From Deltaproteobacteria bacterium (lineage in GTDB: Bacteria > UBA10199 > GCA-002796325 > JACPFF01): a DNA stretch of 64,000 nt. The notes under the pieces were generated by a model that saw nothing but the letters and a program-made list of their open reading frames with translations, searched no databases and was not told where the DNA came from. The stretch covers positions 62,001 through 126,000 of the forward strand of contig JACPFF010000019.1 in assembly GCA_016183065.1 (NCBI GenBank), written 5' to 3'. Positions 53,177 to 63,034 of this stretch are shown one piece after another. Each line of letters begins with the position of its first letter. Positions within the stretch are counted from its first letter, which is position 1. The translations under genes and the position numbers were made by a program.

Positions 53177-54790
53177 ATGGCGACTGCATCGACAGCGTTG
53201 GCAAAACTTCCTGCAACGGCCGCACCGTATGGGAAGCGACCCTTAACGCCGCTCTATCCCGGTGCGCCGGCCGCACCGGTGTATCCGGTGGCCTATGGCC
53301 ACAAGGCAAAAGGATGGATGGCACTGCACATCGGGACGGCCGGGCTCTCACGGGTGATCCTGCAGCGGGCGGCCAGGCGATTTGGTCTCGCCTTTCAAGA
53401 GGTTGCTCAGGCCATCATGACCGACGAGACCCGGTTACGGTCCCTCTACGGGCGGTGGCAGATCTGTCAGCGCCGGAATACTGAGATTTTCCACGCACGC
53501 GAGACGGTCGTGTGGAACGACCGTCGTGAGAGAGAGTGTGCGGGCCTTCTTGTGCGCCTCGAAGAGCTCGAAGACGTGTTCATGCAACTCTGGGACCGCT
53601 GTCAACAGGCACGCCTCGTTGCGGGCGCTGCCCACCTGGCAAATCTCGCCCCATGCGCCAGAGCGCGGGAGATGTTGGCCCTTGGGGCTTTTCTGATGAC
53701 TCGCACCACCTCCGCGGCCTGTACCATTGCGTGGCTTGAAGAAGCCGTGGGTGATTGTGAGCGGACCCTCGAAGAGCTCGAGTCCTTCCTCCGGTGTCAA
53801 ACCGCACCACTCGAGGCGTTGGTGCCGTGGAAAGAGTATCAGACATTGGCACTCCGCTGTCATACCCTCCGCGTGACCCCGACGTTGTTGGGGACGTGCC
53901 TCGACCCGACCGATCCAGCACTCGGCGCGCTGCAACGGGCCGACCCCGAGGCGCTCTTGGAGCGCTGCACCGTGGCACGCCGTCATCTGGAGCACTGCGA
54001 CGCCCTGTTGGAGCGTATCGCCCAGGCCCAGGTCCTGTGCGACCGGTCTGCGTCGCGGTTGCTGGCCTATACAGGACATCCGGGCTTCACCCCCCTGCAG
54101 GATGACGTGGCGCAGGCGATCGCCGGATTTCAATCGCTGCTCGACCAGGGAAGAGGGGATCGGCAGCAGATGGAGGTTGTCCTACACCAGCTGACGGCCA
54201 GACTCACGCTCTTTCACAACGCCTGCGATGCCCACACGGCACTGCAACGGCGATGGTATGACCTGGTGCACCTGCGGATACCACCCCTCTCCCCGCGCTG
54301 GACCGAGGTCGAAAAGGATGTCGGCGCATTGTTGCCAACCTACAGTCCAGATTGTCCGCAGATCCAGGCGCTCAAGCAGGCCATGAACACCGCGCGCACG
54401 GCCTATGAACAGCTGCAGGCCGCAGCCCAGCATGCCGAGCAGCAGCTCGCCCAGCGCGGTTGGACCCTCGCTGCCCAACATCTCGACGACGCCGATCGTC
54501 TCTTCCGCATCTGGAGTGACACCATGCCGCGGACGCTGGCCAACCATTTGCGATCTATGCGGGGCAATGTCGTAAGGGCCATGGATCGGTATTCTGCTCA
54601 TCTGAAGTATCCAGGATCGTTTGGAATGCACAACGGCCTTATCAGGTTGTCAGTATTTGTTGGCAAACGGACCTTTTATGCGCGGGCAGATCAGATGGCG
54701 CTCTACGCGCGGGAGGGTCGCTATGACCTTGCCACGAAATTGGCGGATTGGGTTGATGAGATGATGGTGACAACATGGGTTTCAGATTAG
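53177..54790 (+). CDS. Large helical protein of unknown function
   Basis: A 537-residue soluble protein, nearly all alpha-helical, rich in Ala, Leu, Arg and with many Cys and His residues. The N-terminal 50 residues are Pro/Ala-rich (GAPAAPVYPVAYG). Long helices include RERECAGLLVRLEELEDVFMQLWDRCQQARLVAG and LKQAMNTARTAYEQLQAAAQHAEQQLAQRGW. No signal peptide or membrane span, no recognised domain. Its start follows AAGGTG at a good distance; a GTG at 53171 in frame is also possible. The next gene starts 38 nt after its stop, so the two are probably co-transcribed. Confidence 0.75.
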   Translation: MATASTALAKLPATAAPYGKRPLTPLYPGAPAAPVYPVAYGHKAKGWMALHIGTAGLSRVILQRAARRFGLAFQEVAQAIMTDETRLRSLYGRWQICQRRNTEIFHARETVVWNDRRERECAGLLVRLEELEDVFMQLWDRCQQARLVAGAAHLANLAPCARAREMLALGAFLMTRTTSAACTIAWLEEAVGDCERTLEELESFLRCQTAPLEALVPWKEYQTLALRCHTLRVTPTLLGTCLDPTDPALGALQRADPEALLERCTVARRHLEHCDALLERIAQAQVLCDRSASRLLAYTGHPGFTPLQDDVAQAIAGFQSLLDQGRGDRQQMEVVLHQLTARLTLFHNACDAHTALQRRWYDLVHLRIPPLSPRWTEVEKDVGALLPTYSPDCPQIQALKQAMNTARTAYEQLQAAAQHAEQQLAQRGWTLAAQHLDDADRLFRIWSDTMPRTLANHLRSMRGNVVRAMDRYSAHLKYPGSFGMHNGLIRLSVFVGKRTFYARADQMALYAREGRYDLATKLADWVDEMMVTTWVSD

Positions 54791-54828
54791 AGAGAGGCCG
54801 ACGCCGATGCAGGGGTGAGGAGGGTGCA

Positions 54829-55941
54829 ATGAAGACGGAGTTAGTGCACAATGGGCCACCGAGAGGGGTTGCAGCCCGGGAGATGGGGCGCCACGTCGCC
54901 CGGTTGGGTGTCTCCACGGCCGCAGTGGCCGCACAGCCAGGACTGCTCACCGAGTTTGTCCGGAGCGAGCCGAAGGTGCTGGCGGCCTTGCGTCAGGATC
55001 GACAACTGGCGGGGATCGGTGACTGTCACACGGAGGCGGAGCTCGAATTGCGTCTCGCCGAGCTGGTCGGGAGGGGGCCCCCGAGTCTGTGGCAATGGTT
55101 GGACGAGGAGGAAGGGATTGCCGAACCAGTTTTCATGTCCTCCGCCTTTCTTGGCCTGATGATCGCCGTAGTTACAGATTCGCCTATTCCCCTAGTCATA
55201 GGGTTGGGATGGTTGCCTACACTGCTCGGTATAGTCAAAGCGGGGCAGTGGTTGTGGTTCAAACGCAGTATCAACGTGCAGCTGAGCCGGGTCGTCTCCG
55301 CATACAACACCCTTGACAACGCCCTTGAGGCGCTCGCCGAGCCGGCCGAGCTCTCCGAGCTCTTTGTCCGTCATCCGACCATTGGCGATGGCTTCTTGAT
55401 CGACTTCCTCCCCCGTACGCTCGCCGGTGGTCTCACGGCGTTGCGCGCCAGAGAGACCTCGTTGGCGCTCTCGCTCGCGCAACTCGAGGCCGATGCCGAG
55501 CGGATTCCCAGCCTGCGCGTTTCAGAAGAGCTCCGCACCGAGGCCCAGAGGGAGAATGCACTGGCCCATGATACCACGACCGCCATTCTCGCCGACATTC
55601 GCGCCGAGGGTATTGCTCCGGTCGAGCGCTTGATCGCCGAGCTGCCGCGTATCCAGGTTGCGTGGGGCACGCTGCGCGACGAGATCCTTGCCGAGGCCAG
55701 CGATACCAGTCTGGCCAAGGCCATGATCGAGCGCGCCCTCGCGGCCAGCGGTCGCGCTCTCGACAGTGTGGAGCTCCTGGAGGCGACCCGGCAGCGTTTC
55801 CGGGATCGCGTCGACGAATTCGTCACGGTAATGGATACGGCTGCGGCCATGGTGTACGGCCATCAGCGCCTCCTTGCCGAGGCCGATACCGTCTCCGCGA
55901 CCTTGACCCGGGCCCTCTCCCCGACCACGAGCGCCGACTGA
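54829..55941 (+). CDS. Membrane-anchored helical protein of unknown function
   Basis: A 370-residue protein. Residues ~1-100 are helical and soluble, then two adjacent hydrophobic stretches at ~100-140 (VFMSSAFLGLMIAVVTDSPIPLVIGLGWLPTLLGIV) form a membrane hairpin, and a long coiled-coil-rich region follows to the C-terminus (LAGGLTALRARETSLALSLAQLEADAERI; LRTEAQRENALAHDTTTAILADI). The strong ribosome site GAGGAGGG precedes the chosen ATG, which rules out the earlier ATG at 54775. It shares the layout of a membrane-tethered coiled-coil protein; family unknown. Confidence 0.75.
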   Translation: MKTELVHNGPPRGVAAREMGRHVARLGVSTAAVAAQPGLLTEFVRSEPKVLAALRQDRQLAGIGDCHTEAELELRLAELVGRGPPSLWQWLDEEEGIAEPVFMSSAFLGLMIAVVTDSPIPLVIGLGWLPTLLGIVKAGQWLWFKRSINVQLSRVVSAYNTLDNALEALAEPAELSELFVRHPTIGDGFLIDFLPRTLAGGLTALRARETSLALSLAQLEADAERIPSLRVSEELRTEAQRENALAHDTTTAILADIRAEGIAPVERLIAELPRIQVAWGTLRDEILAEASDTSLAKAMIERALAASGRALDSVELLEATRQRFRDRVDEFVTVMDTAAAMVYGHQRLLAEADTVSATLTRALSPTTSAD

Positions 55942-57090
55942 TCAGCGGTCCCCGCCGTCAGTCATCTCCAGCCGTGTACGATGTGCCGCACGGATTGTTG
56001 CGAGCCATTGCTCCATCGTGGCCAGGGGATGCGCGGCCGGCATGAACGGATCGAGGAACCTCCCCTGCACGTCGTAGGTCAGGAGGTCGAGGTCGGCACG
56101 TCCGGTGAAGAGCACGGGGAGGATGGTGGCGTTGGTGGCGGCCGCGATATTCGCGAAGCCGGGATAGAGTGGCGCCAAGACATCGCGACCCACGGAATCA
56201 GGCCCATCCGCGGCGAGAAAGAAGATGCCGTCCGCCTCGCGCCGAAGGAACTCAACACTCCGCGCGATCGCCTCCCGCCCGTTGAGGACGCGCCCGCGCG
56301 ACTGCCGACCCGCACGTTCGAGCCCGATCATGTGCCGGGTAAAGTGGGGGTCCGTGTTCCACTCCGGGAAATAATGTGTCAACGAATTCGTATTGGCGAG
56401 GAACATCCACGGGCGGTCGGGAAACGCCGCAGTGACGATCTGCATGAGTGAAAAATCGTCGACAAATGGAAACGGATGATTGCAGGCCACCACCAACCGC
56501 CCTGTCGCGGGAATCTCCCCGGTCCCTGTGTACTCGACGCTCGAGGCAAAATAGCGCAGTCCCATGGTGAAGAACGTCAGTAAGCGGTCGTCCGTCTGGG
56601 CCAGCTCCTGGCGAACCATATCGATGATGATGTCAATCTTGCGGTATGTGCGAATCCGAAGATCCGCAAAGGCCTCGGCGGACATCCGTGTGAGCAAGCC
56701 GGAGACGAATCCTCCTTCGATCACGTCTTGCACCATGGTTGCGTACGGCGAAGCCCCGTCCGCCGGGGTCTGCAGCGTGGACGCCACCATCGCCTTGTAC
56801 CGGTCGAGCGTTGTCGGCATCGGTGCGAGGCCATGCTCGGCCATCGCTTCCCGCAGTCTCTCGTGGCTTTCTTCTGCATGCGATGACTGCTCGTGAAAAT
56901 GGCGAAAGGCCCACAAGACCGGATCCGCTGTGACCAGACGTTGTGGCGGTTGGCTGTATGGATCACGCACGGTGAGTGCGCGCCGGAAGGACGCGGTATC
57001 GCCACGATACGACGTATCCCACTCGATCGCCCGGAGAAAGGCCGGGACCTTGCGGGGGCCACCAAAGAGTGCGGAGATCATGCGTGCCAT
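55942..57090 (-). CDS. PlsC-like acyltransferase
   Basis: A 382-residue protein with a C-terminal lysophospholipid-acyltransferase-like domain. Motif I is CNHPFPFVDDFSLMQIV, with five residues between His and Asp as in NHPFGGLDG-type acyltransferases; GIFFLAADGPDSVG corresponds to the FPEG-type region, and TNATILPVLFTGRADL is the last conserved strand. The N-terminal half (helical, with DRYKAMVASTLQTPADG) has no match I can name. The gene's end lies 1 nt from the convergent coiled-coil protein gene. The start is uncertain (ATG at 57081 or 57177 are alternatives). Confidence 0.72.
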   Translation of the reverse strand: MARMISALFGGPRKVPAFLRAIEWDTSYRGDTASFRRALTVRDPYSQPPQRLVTADPVLWAFRHFHEQSSHAEESHERLREAMAEHGLAPMPTTLDRYKAMVASTLQTPADGASPYATMVQDVIEGGFVSGLLTRMSAEAFADLRIRTYRKIDIIIDMVRQELAQTDDRLLTFFTMGLRYFASSVEYTGTGEIPATGRLVVACNHPFPFVDDFSLMQIVTAAFPDRPWMFLANTNSLTHYFPEWNTDPHFTRHMIGLERAGRQSRGRVLNGREAIARSVEFLRREADGIFFLAADGPDSVGRDVLAPLYPGFANIAAATNATILPVLFTGRADLDLLTYDVQGRFLDPFMPAAHPLATMEQWLATIRAAHRTRLEMTDGGDR

Positions 57091-57280
57091 CGAGGATCGA
57101 CACTGACAGCCCGGCGCGGTGGCAGCAAGCGTTCCGCGATGTCGACCCGCGATTTCCGTGTTCTGGTGGTATACGGCCATTCTCCACCATATGCGTAATG
57201 TGCGAGTTGTGCCAACGACTCCCGGAGGCCTCAATTGGACCGGTGGCTCATCGCTCCTCCCCACCCATACGGGAGGGACA

Positions 57281-57802
57281 TCACATTGTGAGTTGATGCC
57301 GTAGCAATGAGACGATCTCTGCGACGACTTTTTCTGCAGCCTGGTCCGTGGTCCCCGCAAAAATCGTCCCGCCCGAGGATTTGCCTTCGACGTGAAATTC
57401 TCCCACCGACCCCCGGGTCCGGGCATCGGTAAGCTGCACCGTGATCACGATCTTTGATCGCCCTGCCAGGCCGCCAAACAAGATCCGTGCGGTTTTGCTC
57501 ACACGGCGCACCTGGCCGATATTCCCCTGGAGAAGCAGCGCCGAGGATTTCGCATTGGCGTCGTGCGACAGAAAGACTTCACGAAATAACTGGGCTCTTT
57601 TGAGGTGGATGACAAGCGCCTCGGCCAGGTGTTCCGCTTCGCGGGCATACTTTTCTTCGCTTGCTGTTACGGACACCGCGACCGTGGGATATTGTTTTGA
57701 GGTCACGTGCATCGGCGATGCCGAGACGACCCGACCACTCGAGGCACACCCACTGGCCAGCCATAGTACGCCGCAGATCAGTACCATCACACGCTTTGTC
57801 AT
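57281..57802 (-). CDS. DUF4410-like lipoprotein
   Basis: A 173-residue lipoprotein. The lipobox is LWLASGC. The body has the pattern of DUF4410-type proteins: PTVAVSVTASEEKYAREAEHLAEALVIHLKRAQLFREV, ILFGGLAGRSKIVITVQLTDARTRGSVGEF, and TIFAGTTDQAAEKVVAEIVSLL. The GAGGGACCT before the ATG is a good ribosome site. Role unknown. Confidence 0.8.
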   Translation of the reverse strand: MTKRVMVLICGVLWLASGCASSGRVVSASPMHVTSKQYPTVAVSVTASEEKYAREAEHLAEALVIHLKRAQLFREVFLSHDANAKSSALLLQGNIGQVRRVSKTARILFGGLAGRSKIVITVQLTDARTRGSVGEFHVEGKSSGGTIFAGTTDQAAEKVVAEIVSLLRHQLTM

Positions 57803-57890
57803 AGGTCCCTCTTTGTGCGCGATGCTCACGCATTGCAATGACCGCTATCGAGGGTCACGCTCCGCCGTCCCCGCTCTCTCTGGCGGCCGT

Positions 57891-58745
57891 TTACTCACAG
57901 CGATCTGTTGCCAACACCGCCTGCAATTCGTCATACGAATAGTTCACCCCGTCTACTGCCACGGTGCCGATCACCTGCCATTCGTCGTCGTTAAATGGTT
58001 CCGGCGTGAAGATATCGACCGATTTCTCGAAATGCAATCCCAGGTCGTACCCCACCTGATGCGATGCCTCGCCACGGACGAAATCCAACAACAGGTCAGC
58101 GTCCTGCGCGGTATTGCACACTGCATCGATGGTGACATGGGCCTGTGTCCCTTCGATCGCATTGGCGCGCAGCGTCGTGGTGCAGCCAAACACCCCACTG
58201 ATCGTGTTGTGCTCTCCACACTCTGCATCCGTGAACTGATACTCGAGGAAGGTCAGCGTGGCCTCGACGGTCCCCGCAAATGTGGTGTTCGAAGACTCCG
58301 TCTGATGAATCGAGATCAACACCGTGAGTGTTCCTCCCAGCGGACCCGCCGCATCGCCGACACATTCAGCGTCGTTGGCATCGATCAGCTGGCACTGAAT
58401 ACCGGAGGTGCCGGCTTTCCCCACCACAACGCCCGCGGGGAAAAAGAGCGGCAGCCCCAATCCCGGACTCACAGGGAGTGCCTCTTTACCGGTGGTTATT
58501 TGCGTATTCCCATCGGATGACTTGGAGGTCTCCAAGTTGGATGACTGAGAGATCCCCAAGGCCATATCCGATCCCGCCAATGCCCAGGCCGCTTGGTTGA
58601 CCTCCTCTGCCGAGCCGGATGACGCGTTGGTACTGAACAGCCCCAGTGGCTGGGATCCACTCCCACTCCCTCCCCCACAGCCACCCATTCCGATCAGTCC
58701 GATGAGGACCAGGGGAATAGACCAACGATACTGTGATACCTTCAT
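57891..58745 (-). CDS. Lipoprotein of unknown function
   Basis: A 284-residue lipoprotein (lipobox LIGMGGC, then Gly/Ser-rich linker). The body is a beta-rich domain (TLTVLISIHQTESSNTTFAGTVEATLTFLEYQFTDAECGEHN) with several Cys residues that may form disulfides, consistent with an extracytoplasmic location. No family recognised. It lies downstream of the large lipoprotein on the same strand. Confidence 0.75.
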   Translation of the reverse strand: MKVSQYRWSIPLVLIGLIGMGGCGGGSGSGSQPLGLFSTNASSGSAEEVNQAAWALAGSDMALGISQSSNLETSKSSDGNTQITTGKEALPVSPGLGLPLFFPAGVVVGKAGTSGIQCQLIDANDAECVGDAAGPLGGTLTVLISIHQTESSNTTFAGTVEATLTFLEYQFTDAECGEHNTISGVFGCTTTLRANAIEGTQAHVTIDAVCNTAQDADLLLDFVRGEASHQVGYDLGLHFEKSVDIFTPEPFNDDEWQVIGTVAVDGVNYSYDELQAVLATDRCE

Positions 58746-58883
58746 AGAACCTCCCTTGGTGGACAATACGACGGTCAAACCACATTGTGAACGCGGAGCT
58801 ACTCATACCTCCGTAAGTTACTCAAGCCCTTCATGGGACTGTCTCATAGATTCCGTATTCTCGGAGTCAACAGCACCACACGC

Positions 58884-61800
58884 CTACGAACCGCCCGGCC
58901 AGTACGGGTGCAAATAGGCGCTGGCCGTGCCCAATATGGTCAATGCGTTGTCGTTCGTCATATCGATCTGACCCATCTGAAAGCCGTTACCGGACTGCTG
59001 ACCAGAGAGATACCCGGAGAAAAAGAGCTGCTGATCTCTCCGGACGTAAAAATCCTCTATCGCCATGTCGTAATCCCCCAGGAGGTCGATGGTCACCTGC
59101 GATCCACTCAAGGGTCTGCGAAAGAGCCCATGTTTTCCGGTGGCATCCGTCCCCGCGAGATAGACCTCTGTGCCGACGATGCGAAAGAAGGAGAGTGTCT
59201 TGAGGGGGAGATCGATCAATTGGGCCGAGGTGTCCTTCAGCTCCACGAGCGCTCGCGGCCATGGCTGGTCGGACATCCACCACGGTGCATTGGCCAGCCA
59301 CAGCGGGGGCGGGACGGTGGGCACGCCGATATCGAGGGTATAGTTGTGTCCCTGCGGTCCCGGCTGGATGTTGATGGCACGTCCCCAGTGGAGATGGCCT
59401 TGGTTGTCAAACAGTCCATCCTTCAATCCATCCTTCGCAGTCATGAGCGGGTGCGGTGTGCCGAAGCCTTGTGCGTCGAAGGTGCTGATGAAAAGCCCCT
59501 GACCGGCGGAAGAGGGGAAGACGACATGTTGCTGATCCACGACGTGAAAGGGGAGATCCCATCGTCCGAATTCGGGCACCACGAGCTCCACCCACGCGCC
59601 ATCGGGTTGGACATAGCGCAGGACCGGCCACGCCCCGGCATCGGGATCCGCCAGATCGAACCCTGAGGCGAGCAGTGAGCCATTCTCCAGGGTGTGAAAA
59701 CGGAATGGGCGGAAGGATCCGAGCGGATAGGTCGTGACCGCGTGGGTCGTTCGGTCCCAACGCCGGATCTCGGCCTGGGGATGCAGGGTGCCATGGACGT
59801 TCACGCCAGGCAGATCGGCGCCGCACGAGCCATCTGCCGGGATCCAGCGATAATAGATATTCCCCTCGACATCGAACTGGATCGGCGCGCGCCGCAGCCA
59901 TGGTGTCGACCCCCAATCATCCGGCAGCAAACCGAATGGCGTGAGTGTGGGGTCGATACATTCGACATGCTGGAGCCCGTCGGTGAGTACGAAAAATTCA
60001 CAGGTGCCATCGGCATAGGGAATAGGGAGTGCGGTGTGAAAGGCCACCGCCCCGGTCGGATGGGTCGCGACATGGGAAGTCCAGGAATATGCGGAGACCA
60101 GTTGCAGGCCCAACATCGGCCAGATGACCGTATCGAGGTGTGCACTCAGGTCAATGAGTGTGGCATCATCGTCTTCAACATTAATAAGATAATGATCGGG
60201 ACCTTTCGACTCTTCGACAGCATACTCCGCCAGACAGCCTACATTGGGTCCCGTGCTCTCGACCGGCGCGGGTGGGATGGCGGCATTGGCCTCCGGCCAG
60301 ACCGGATAGATGTGAGGAAGTGCCTTCGGTGAGCTTGCCACGGGGCTGACCTGATAGGCCTTTTGTGGATCGATGCGACCAATCCCATCCGTGCTAGCAA
60401 AAAAGAGATGATTGCCGACCGGGAGGAGATCCTTCACCTCAGTGTTGGTCTCGCCGAGCAAGTCAAGGCCATTGGCTGGTGCCGAGAGGTCCGCGCGAAA
60501 GAGCCCGAACATACCAGCCTCACTCTTGCCCACCACATAGAGCTCTTCCCCGATGAGGCGATAAAAGTTGACTGTGCTCGCCGCCGTGTCGATCGGTGTC
60601 GGTGGGGCTGGGAGCACCTGCAAGAGTCCGAGTGGATAGACGAAGTCGAAGGACTCGAACCACGGTGGCAGCGTGTATGACGAGAACAGTTTTTTTGCCA
60701 GCGGAGATAATGGTTTCCAGGCCACGTGGGTCTCCTGTGCATAGACGGCCCCATTGGGCCCCTGCTCGACATTGACCACATAATGGGCGTGGGGCATGTT
60801 CGCCATCAACACCTCGGGCGTGCCAAAGCCGGTCGGTCCAAACGAGACCCGATACAAGGTCGCCAGGCCCTCCGGCTCTGCGGAGACCGCAGTGAAGTGG
60901 AGGCTGTTGTCGGAGATGACATTGAGCGGACCCGCGACCGACTCGCCATTCGTCATCGTGAGTTGATGCCCATCGCCATTGGGCGCCACATAGCGGAGCA
61001 CCAACGGGACCTTGCTTGTGCCGGTGGGGTTGTTCATCGGTGCGTCATCCCCCAGCACCAGGAGCGCGCCATCATCCAGGACGTGGAACCGATAGGGACG
61101 GAGCGTTCCCAGCGGATAGGTCGTGACCACGTGGGTCGTTCGGTCCCAGCGCCGGACCTCGGCCTTGGGATGCACGCCCTCCGTCTGTTCACAATACGCG
61201 CCCCACGCGCCCATCTCTTCTGGCACCCATCGATAGTAAAAATTCCCTGAGGCATCGAACTGGAGCGCGGTCCGGTGCAGCGAGGGGGGGAGACCCCAAC
61301 CATGCGGCAACTGGCCGAAGCCAATGGCCGTGGGATCGACACAGTGAAGTGTCTGCAACGAGTTCTCGAGGAGAAAGAGCTGACAGCCCATCCCCTGAAA
61401 CGGAATCCGCTTGGAGAGGAAAAAGGCGACCCCGCCCAAGGGGTGGGTGGCCACGATGGCGGGACGCAAGATGGCGCTGTAGGACGGTGCACCCAAGGGC
61501 CAGAGCAGTTCCATCAGGTGTTGTTCCAGATCGATGACGAGGTCACCTCCCCCTCGCGCGCCAATCAGATATTTCTGGGCAGACTGATTTTTGGGATCGA
61601 TGTCGGCGCAGTCGTCAGAACTTGTCGGCACTGTCCCAGACTCGAAGAAATTCCCATAATCGAAAGGATCGCCGAGTGGTGGCGTGGATGATGGTCCATC
61701 TGGTTCGCCCGGGCTCGCCGCTGGCAGGATATCCGGGCTGTCCGCGATTCCCTCTTCGAGGATCGGGTTCCCCGTCGAGGTTCCACCCCCATCGTGCAAA

Positions 61801-61955
61801 TCTTGGAGCGGATCCGGGGGAGCCTGTTCCGACCCATCGTCGCCATCGAATTCCGGTGGGAGTGCGTCGTTGGGGCCGACGTCTTGCGGTCCCCCGCAGG
61901 CCATCACGCAACAGGCCATCACGCAGATCGGCAAGGTGAAGAGACGTGGTCTCAT
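58884..61955 (-). CDS. Large lipoprotein with an internal duplication
   Basis: A 1023-residue lipoprotein (lipobox VMACCVMAC). After an acidic Pro-rich linker there are two homologous ~400-residue halves, each starting with DLEQHLMELLWPL or DLSAHLDTVIWPM. Both share ATHPxGxVAFxxxxxIP, a FFVLTDGLQHVECIDPT-like stretch, then FDxxGNxYYRW, EIRRWDRTTHxVTTYPLGxxRPxRFHxLxxGxLL. The pattern is a beta-propeller or YVTN-like repeat. Two Cys in each half (for example GMGCQLFLL / GTCEFFVL) may be paired. The start overlaps the stop of the TIGR02147 gene (ATGA). Confidence 0.85.
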   Translation of the reverse strand: MRPRLFTLPICVMACCVMACGGPQDVGPNDALPPEFDGDDGSEQAPPDPLQDLHDGGGTSTGNPILEEGIADSPDILPAASPGEPDGPSSTPPLGDPFDYGNFFESGTVPTSSDDCADIDPKNQSAQKYLIGARGGGDLVIDLEQHLMELLWPLGAPSYSAILRPAIVATHPLGGVAFFLSKRIPFQGMGCQLFLLENSLQTLHCVDPTAIGFGQLPHGWGLPPSLHRTALQFDASGNFYYRWVPEEMGAWGAYCEQTEGVHPKAEVRRWDRTTHVVTTYPLGTLRPYRFHVLDDGALLVLGDDAPMNNPTGTSKVPLVLRYVAPNGDGHQLTMTNGESVAGPLNVISDNSLHFTAVSAEPEGLATLYRVSFGPTGFGTPEVLMANMPHAHYVVNVEQGPNGAVYAQETHVAWKPLSPLAKKLFSSYTLPPWFESFDFVYPLGLLQVLPAPPTPIDTAASTVNFYRLIGEELYVVGKSEAGMFGLFRADLSAPANGLDLLGETNTEVKDLLPVGNHLFFASTDGIGRIDPQKAYQVSPVASSPKALPHIYPVWPEANAAIPPAPVESTGPNVGCLAEYAVEESKGPDHYLINVEDDDATLIDLSAHLDTVIWPMLGLQLVSAYSWTSHVATHPTGAVAFHTALPIPYADGTCEFFVLTDGLQHVECIDPTLTPFGLLPDDWGSTPWLRRAPIQFDVEGNIYYRWIPADGSCGADLPGVNVHGTLHPQAEIRRWDRTTHAVTTYPLGSFRPFRFHTLENGSLLASGFDLADPDAGAWPVLRYVQPDGAWVELVVPEFGRWDLPFHVVDQQHVVFPSSAGQGLFISTFDAQGFGTPHPLMTAKDGLKDGLFDNQGHLHWGRAINIQPGPQGHNYTLDIGVPTVPPPLWLANAPWWMSDQPWPRALVELKDTSAQLIDLPLKTLSFFRIVGTEVYLAGTDATGKHGLFRRPLSGSQVTIDLLGDYDMAIEDFYVRRDQQLFFSGYLSGQQSGNGFQMGQIDMTNDNALTILGTASAYLHPYWPGGS

Positions 61956-62794
61956 CGATTCAGCCCCTGCACGACGGGAAAGAGTTGAAAATTAAGCTGA
62001 TACACATGCGACGGCCCGCCATTCACGCCGTGATGGAGCAAGGCCAGGACCTCCTCGTGAAAGGTATGAATCTTCCGCTTGATGAGTCGAAACTCCTCCG
62101 AAGAGAGGGACATGGTCAGGCTCGAGACCTCGCGATGCCGGGCCGAGGTCTGCATACTGGCCTGGCCGAGGCGGATCATATCGCGATGAAATGCCGCGAC
62201 GGCCAGCGAGCAGACCTCACGGCTCGTTGTGAGCGTCTTCTCCGTCTGGATATAACGCCCGGGACCGTGTTGCTGAATGAGTCCGAGTCTTTCCAGGACG
62301 GCCAGCGCCCGGCCTGCCTCCGGAGCACGAATGGCAGGGTGTAATCTCGTGGCGATCCATGCGGGATCGGGTTGAAAATCGGGTAAAGCCACCATCTCGC
62401 GGACCACAGGATAATACCACCGCGAAAAATATTCGAACTGTTCCTGGCTCAACTGCCGCGCGGTGCAATATTCGCGGTAGGCCAGTAACGCCTCCAACGC
62501 CCGGACCCGTTCGTCGACATCTGTGGTCTGGCCAAAACGGACTAACTCCTCGAAAAATTTGGACTGGCGCGGGGTCAATCGCATGGAGCGGGCCAGGCGC
62601 CTGGCCGCGTCGGGGCTTAAGTTCCGCTTCCCCGTGATCACCAGTGAGATAAAATTGGAGGACGAAAAATCCGCGCGCCGTGCCCAATAGCGATAGGAAA
62701 ATTTCTGCGGTGCCGCTTCCTTGCAGGCCAGGTAATAGTCCTTGAGCAGCTGTCGATAGTCCTCGTAGGAATAGACCGGCAACGAGCACTTCAT
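61952..62794 (-). CDS. TIGR02147 (DUF4423) family protein, probable regulator
   Basis: A 280-residue protein of the TIGR02147 family, abundant in Bdellovibrio and Fibrobacter relatives. The N-terminus YSYEDYRQLLKDYYLACKEAAPQKFSYRYWARRADFSSSNFISLVITGKRNLSPDAARRLARSMRLTPRQSKFFEELV is a helix-turn-helix-type region. The DUF4423 part follows (FSRWYYPVVREMVALPDF, LGLIQQHGPGRYIQTEKTL, DMIRLGQASMQTSARHREVSSLTMSLS). It is translationally coupled to the lipoprotein gene, so the lipoprotein may be its target or partner (inference). The start at 62794 is the ATG before this conserved start. Confidence 0.9.
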   Translation of the reverse strand: MKCSLPVYSYEDYRQLLKDYYLACKEAAPQKFSYRYWARRADFSSSNFISLVITGKRNLSPDAARRLARSMRLTPRQSKFFEELVRFGQTTDVDERVRALEALLAYREYCTARQLSQEQFEYFSRWYYPVVREMVALPDFQPDPAWIATRLHPAIRAPEAGRALAVLERLGLIQQHGPGRYIQTEKTLTTSREVCSLAVAAFHRDMIRLGQASMQTSARHREVSSLTMSLSSEEFRLIKRKIHTFHEEVLALLHHGVNGGPSHVYQLNFQLFPVVQGLNR

Positions 62795-63034
62795 AGTCGC
62801 ACCCCGCGAATCTTTGGGCAGTAGTGACGGTTCTTTCGGCGCATAACGCTTGATGCCCTCCCTTGTCAAGGGAACGTCGCTGCAGGCGCTTGAGGCGTTC
62901 TCATTGATTGATAGACCTCGGCCGTCCACACGTGAAATGTTGCCAAACTCTTAATCACGATAATTCCATATGATTCGACTAGTTGAGTATTTTTTCTTGT
63001 CAATCGTCCTTGGGGGCGCTATCGAGCTTCTGTG
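62795..63034. other. AT-rich divergent promoter region
   Basis: 240 bp. The part at 62940-63000 is notably AT-rich (GTATTTTTTCTTGTCAA) in a GC-rich genome and probably contains promoters for both the TIGR02147 gene and the AAA+ gene. I could not assign boxes with confidence. Confidence 0.45.

Noticed and set aside
55942-57426. Longer version of the acyltransferase gene starting at 57426
   Set aside because: The first 110 codons overlap the DUF4410 lipoprotein gene and are not protein-like.
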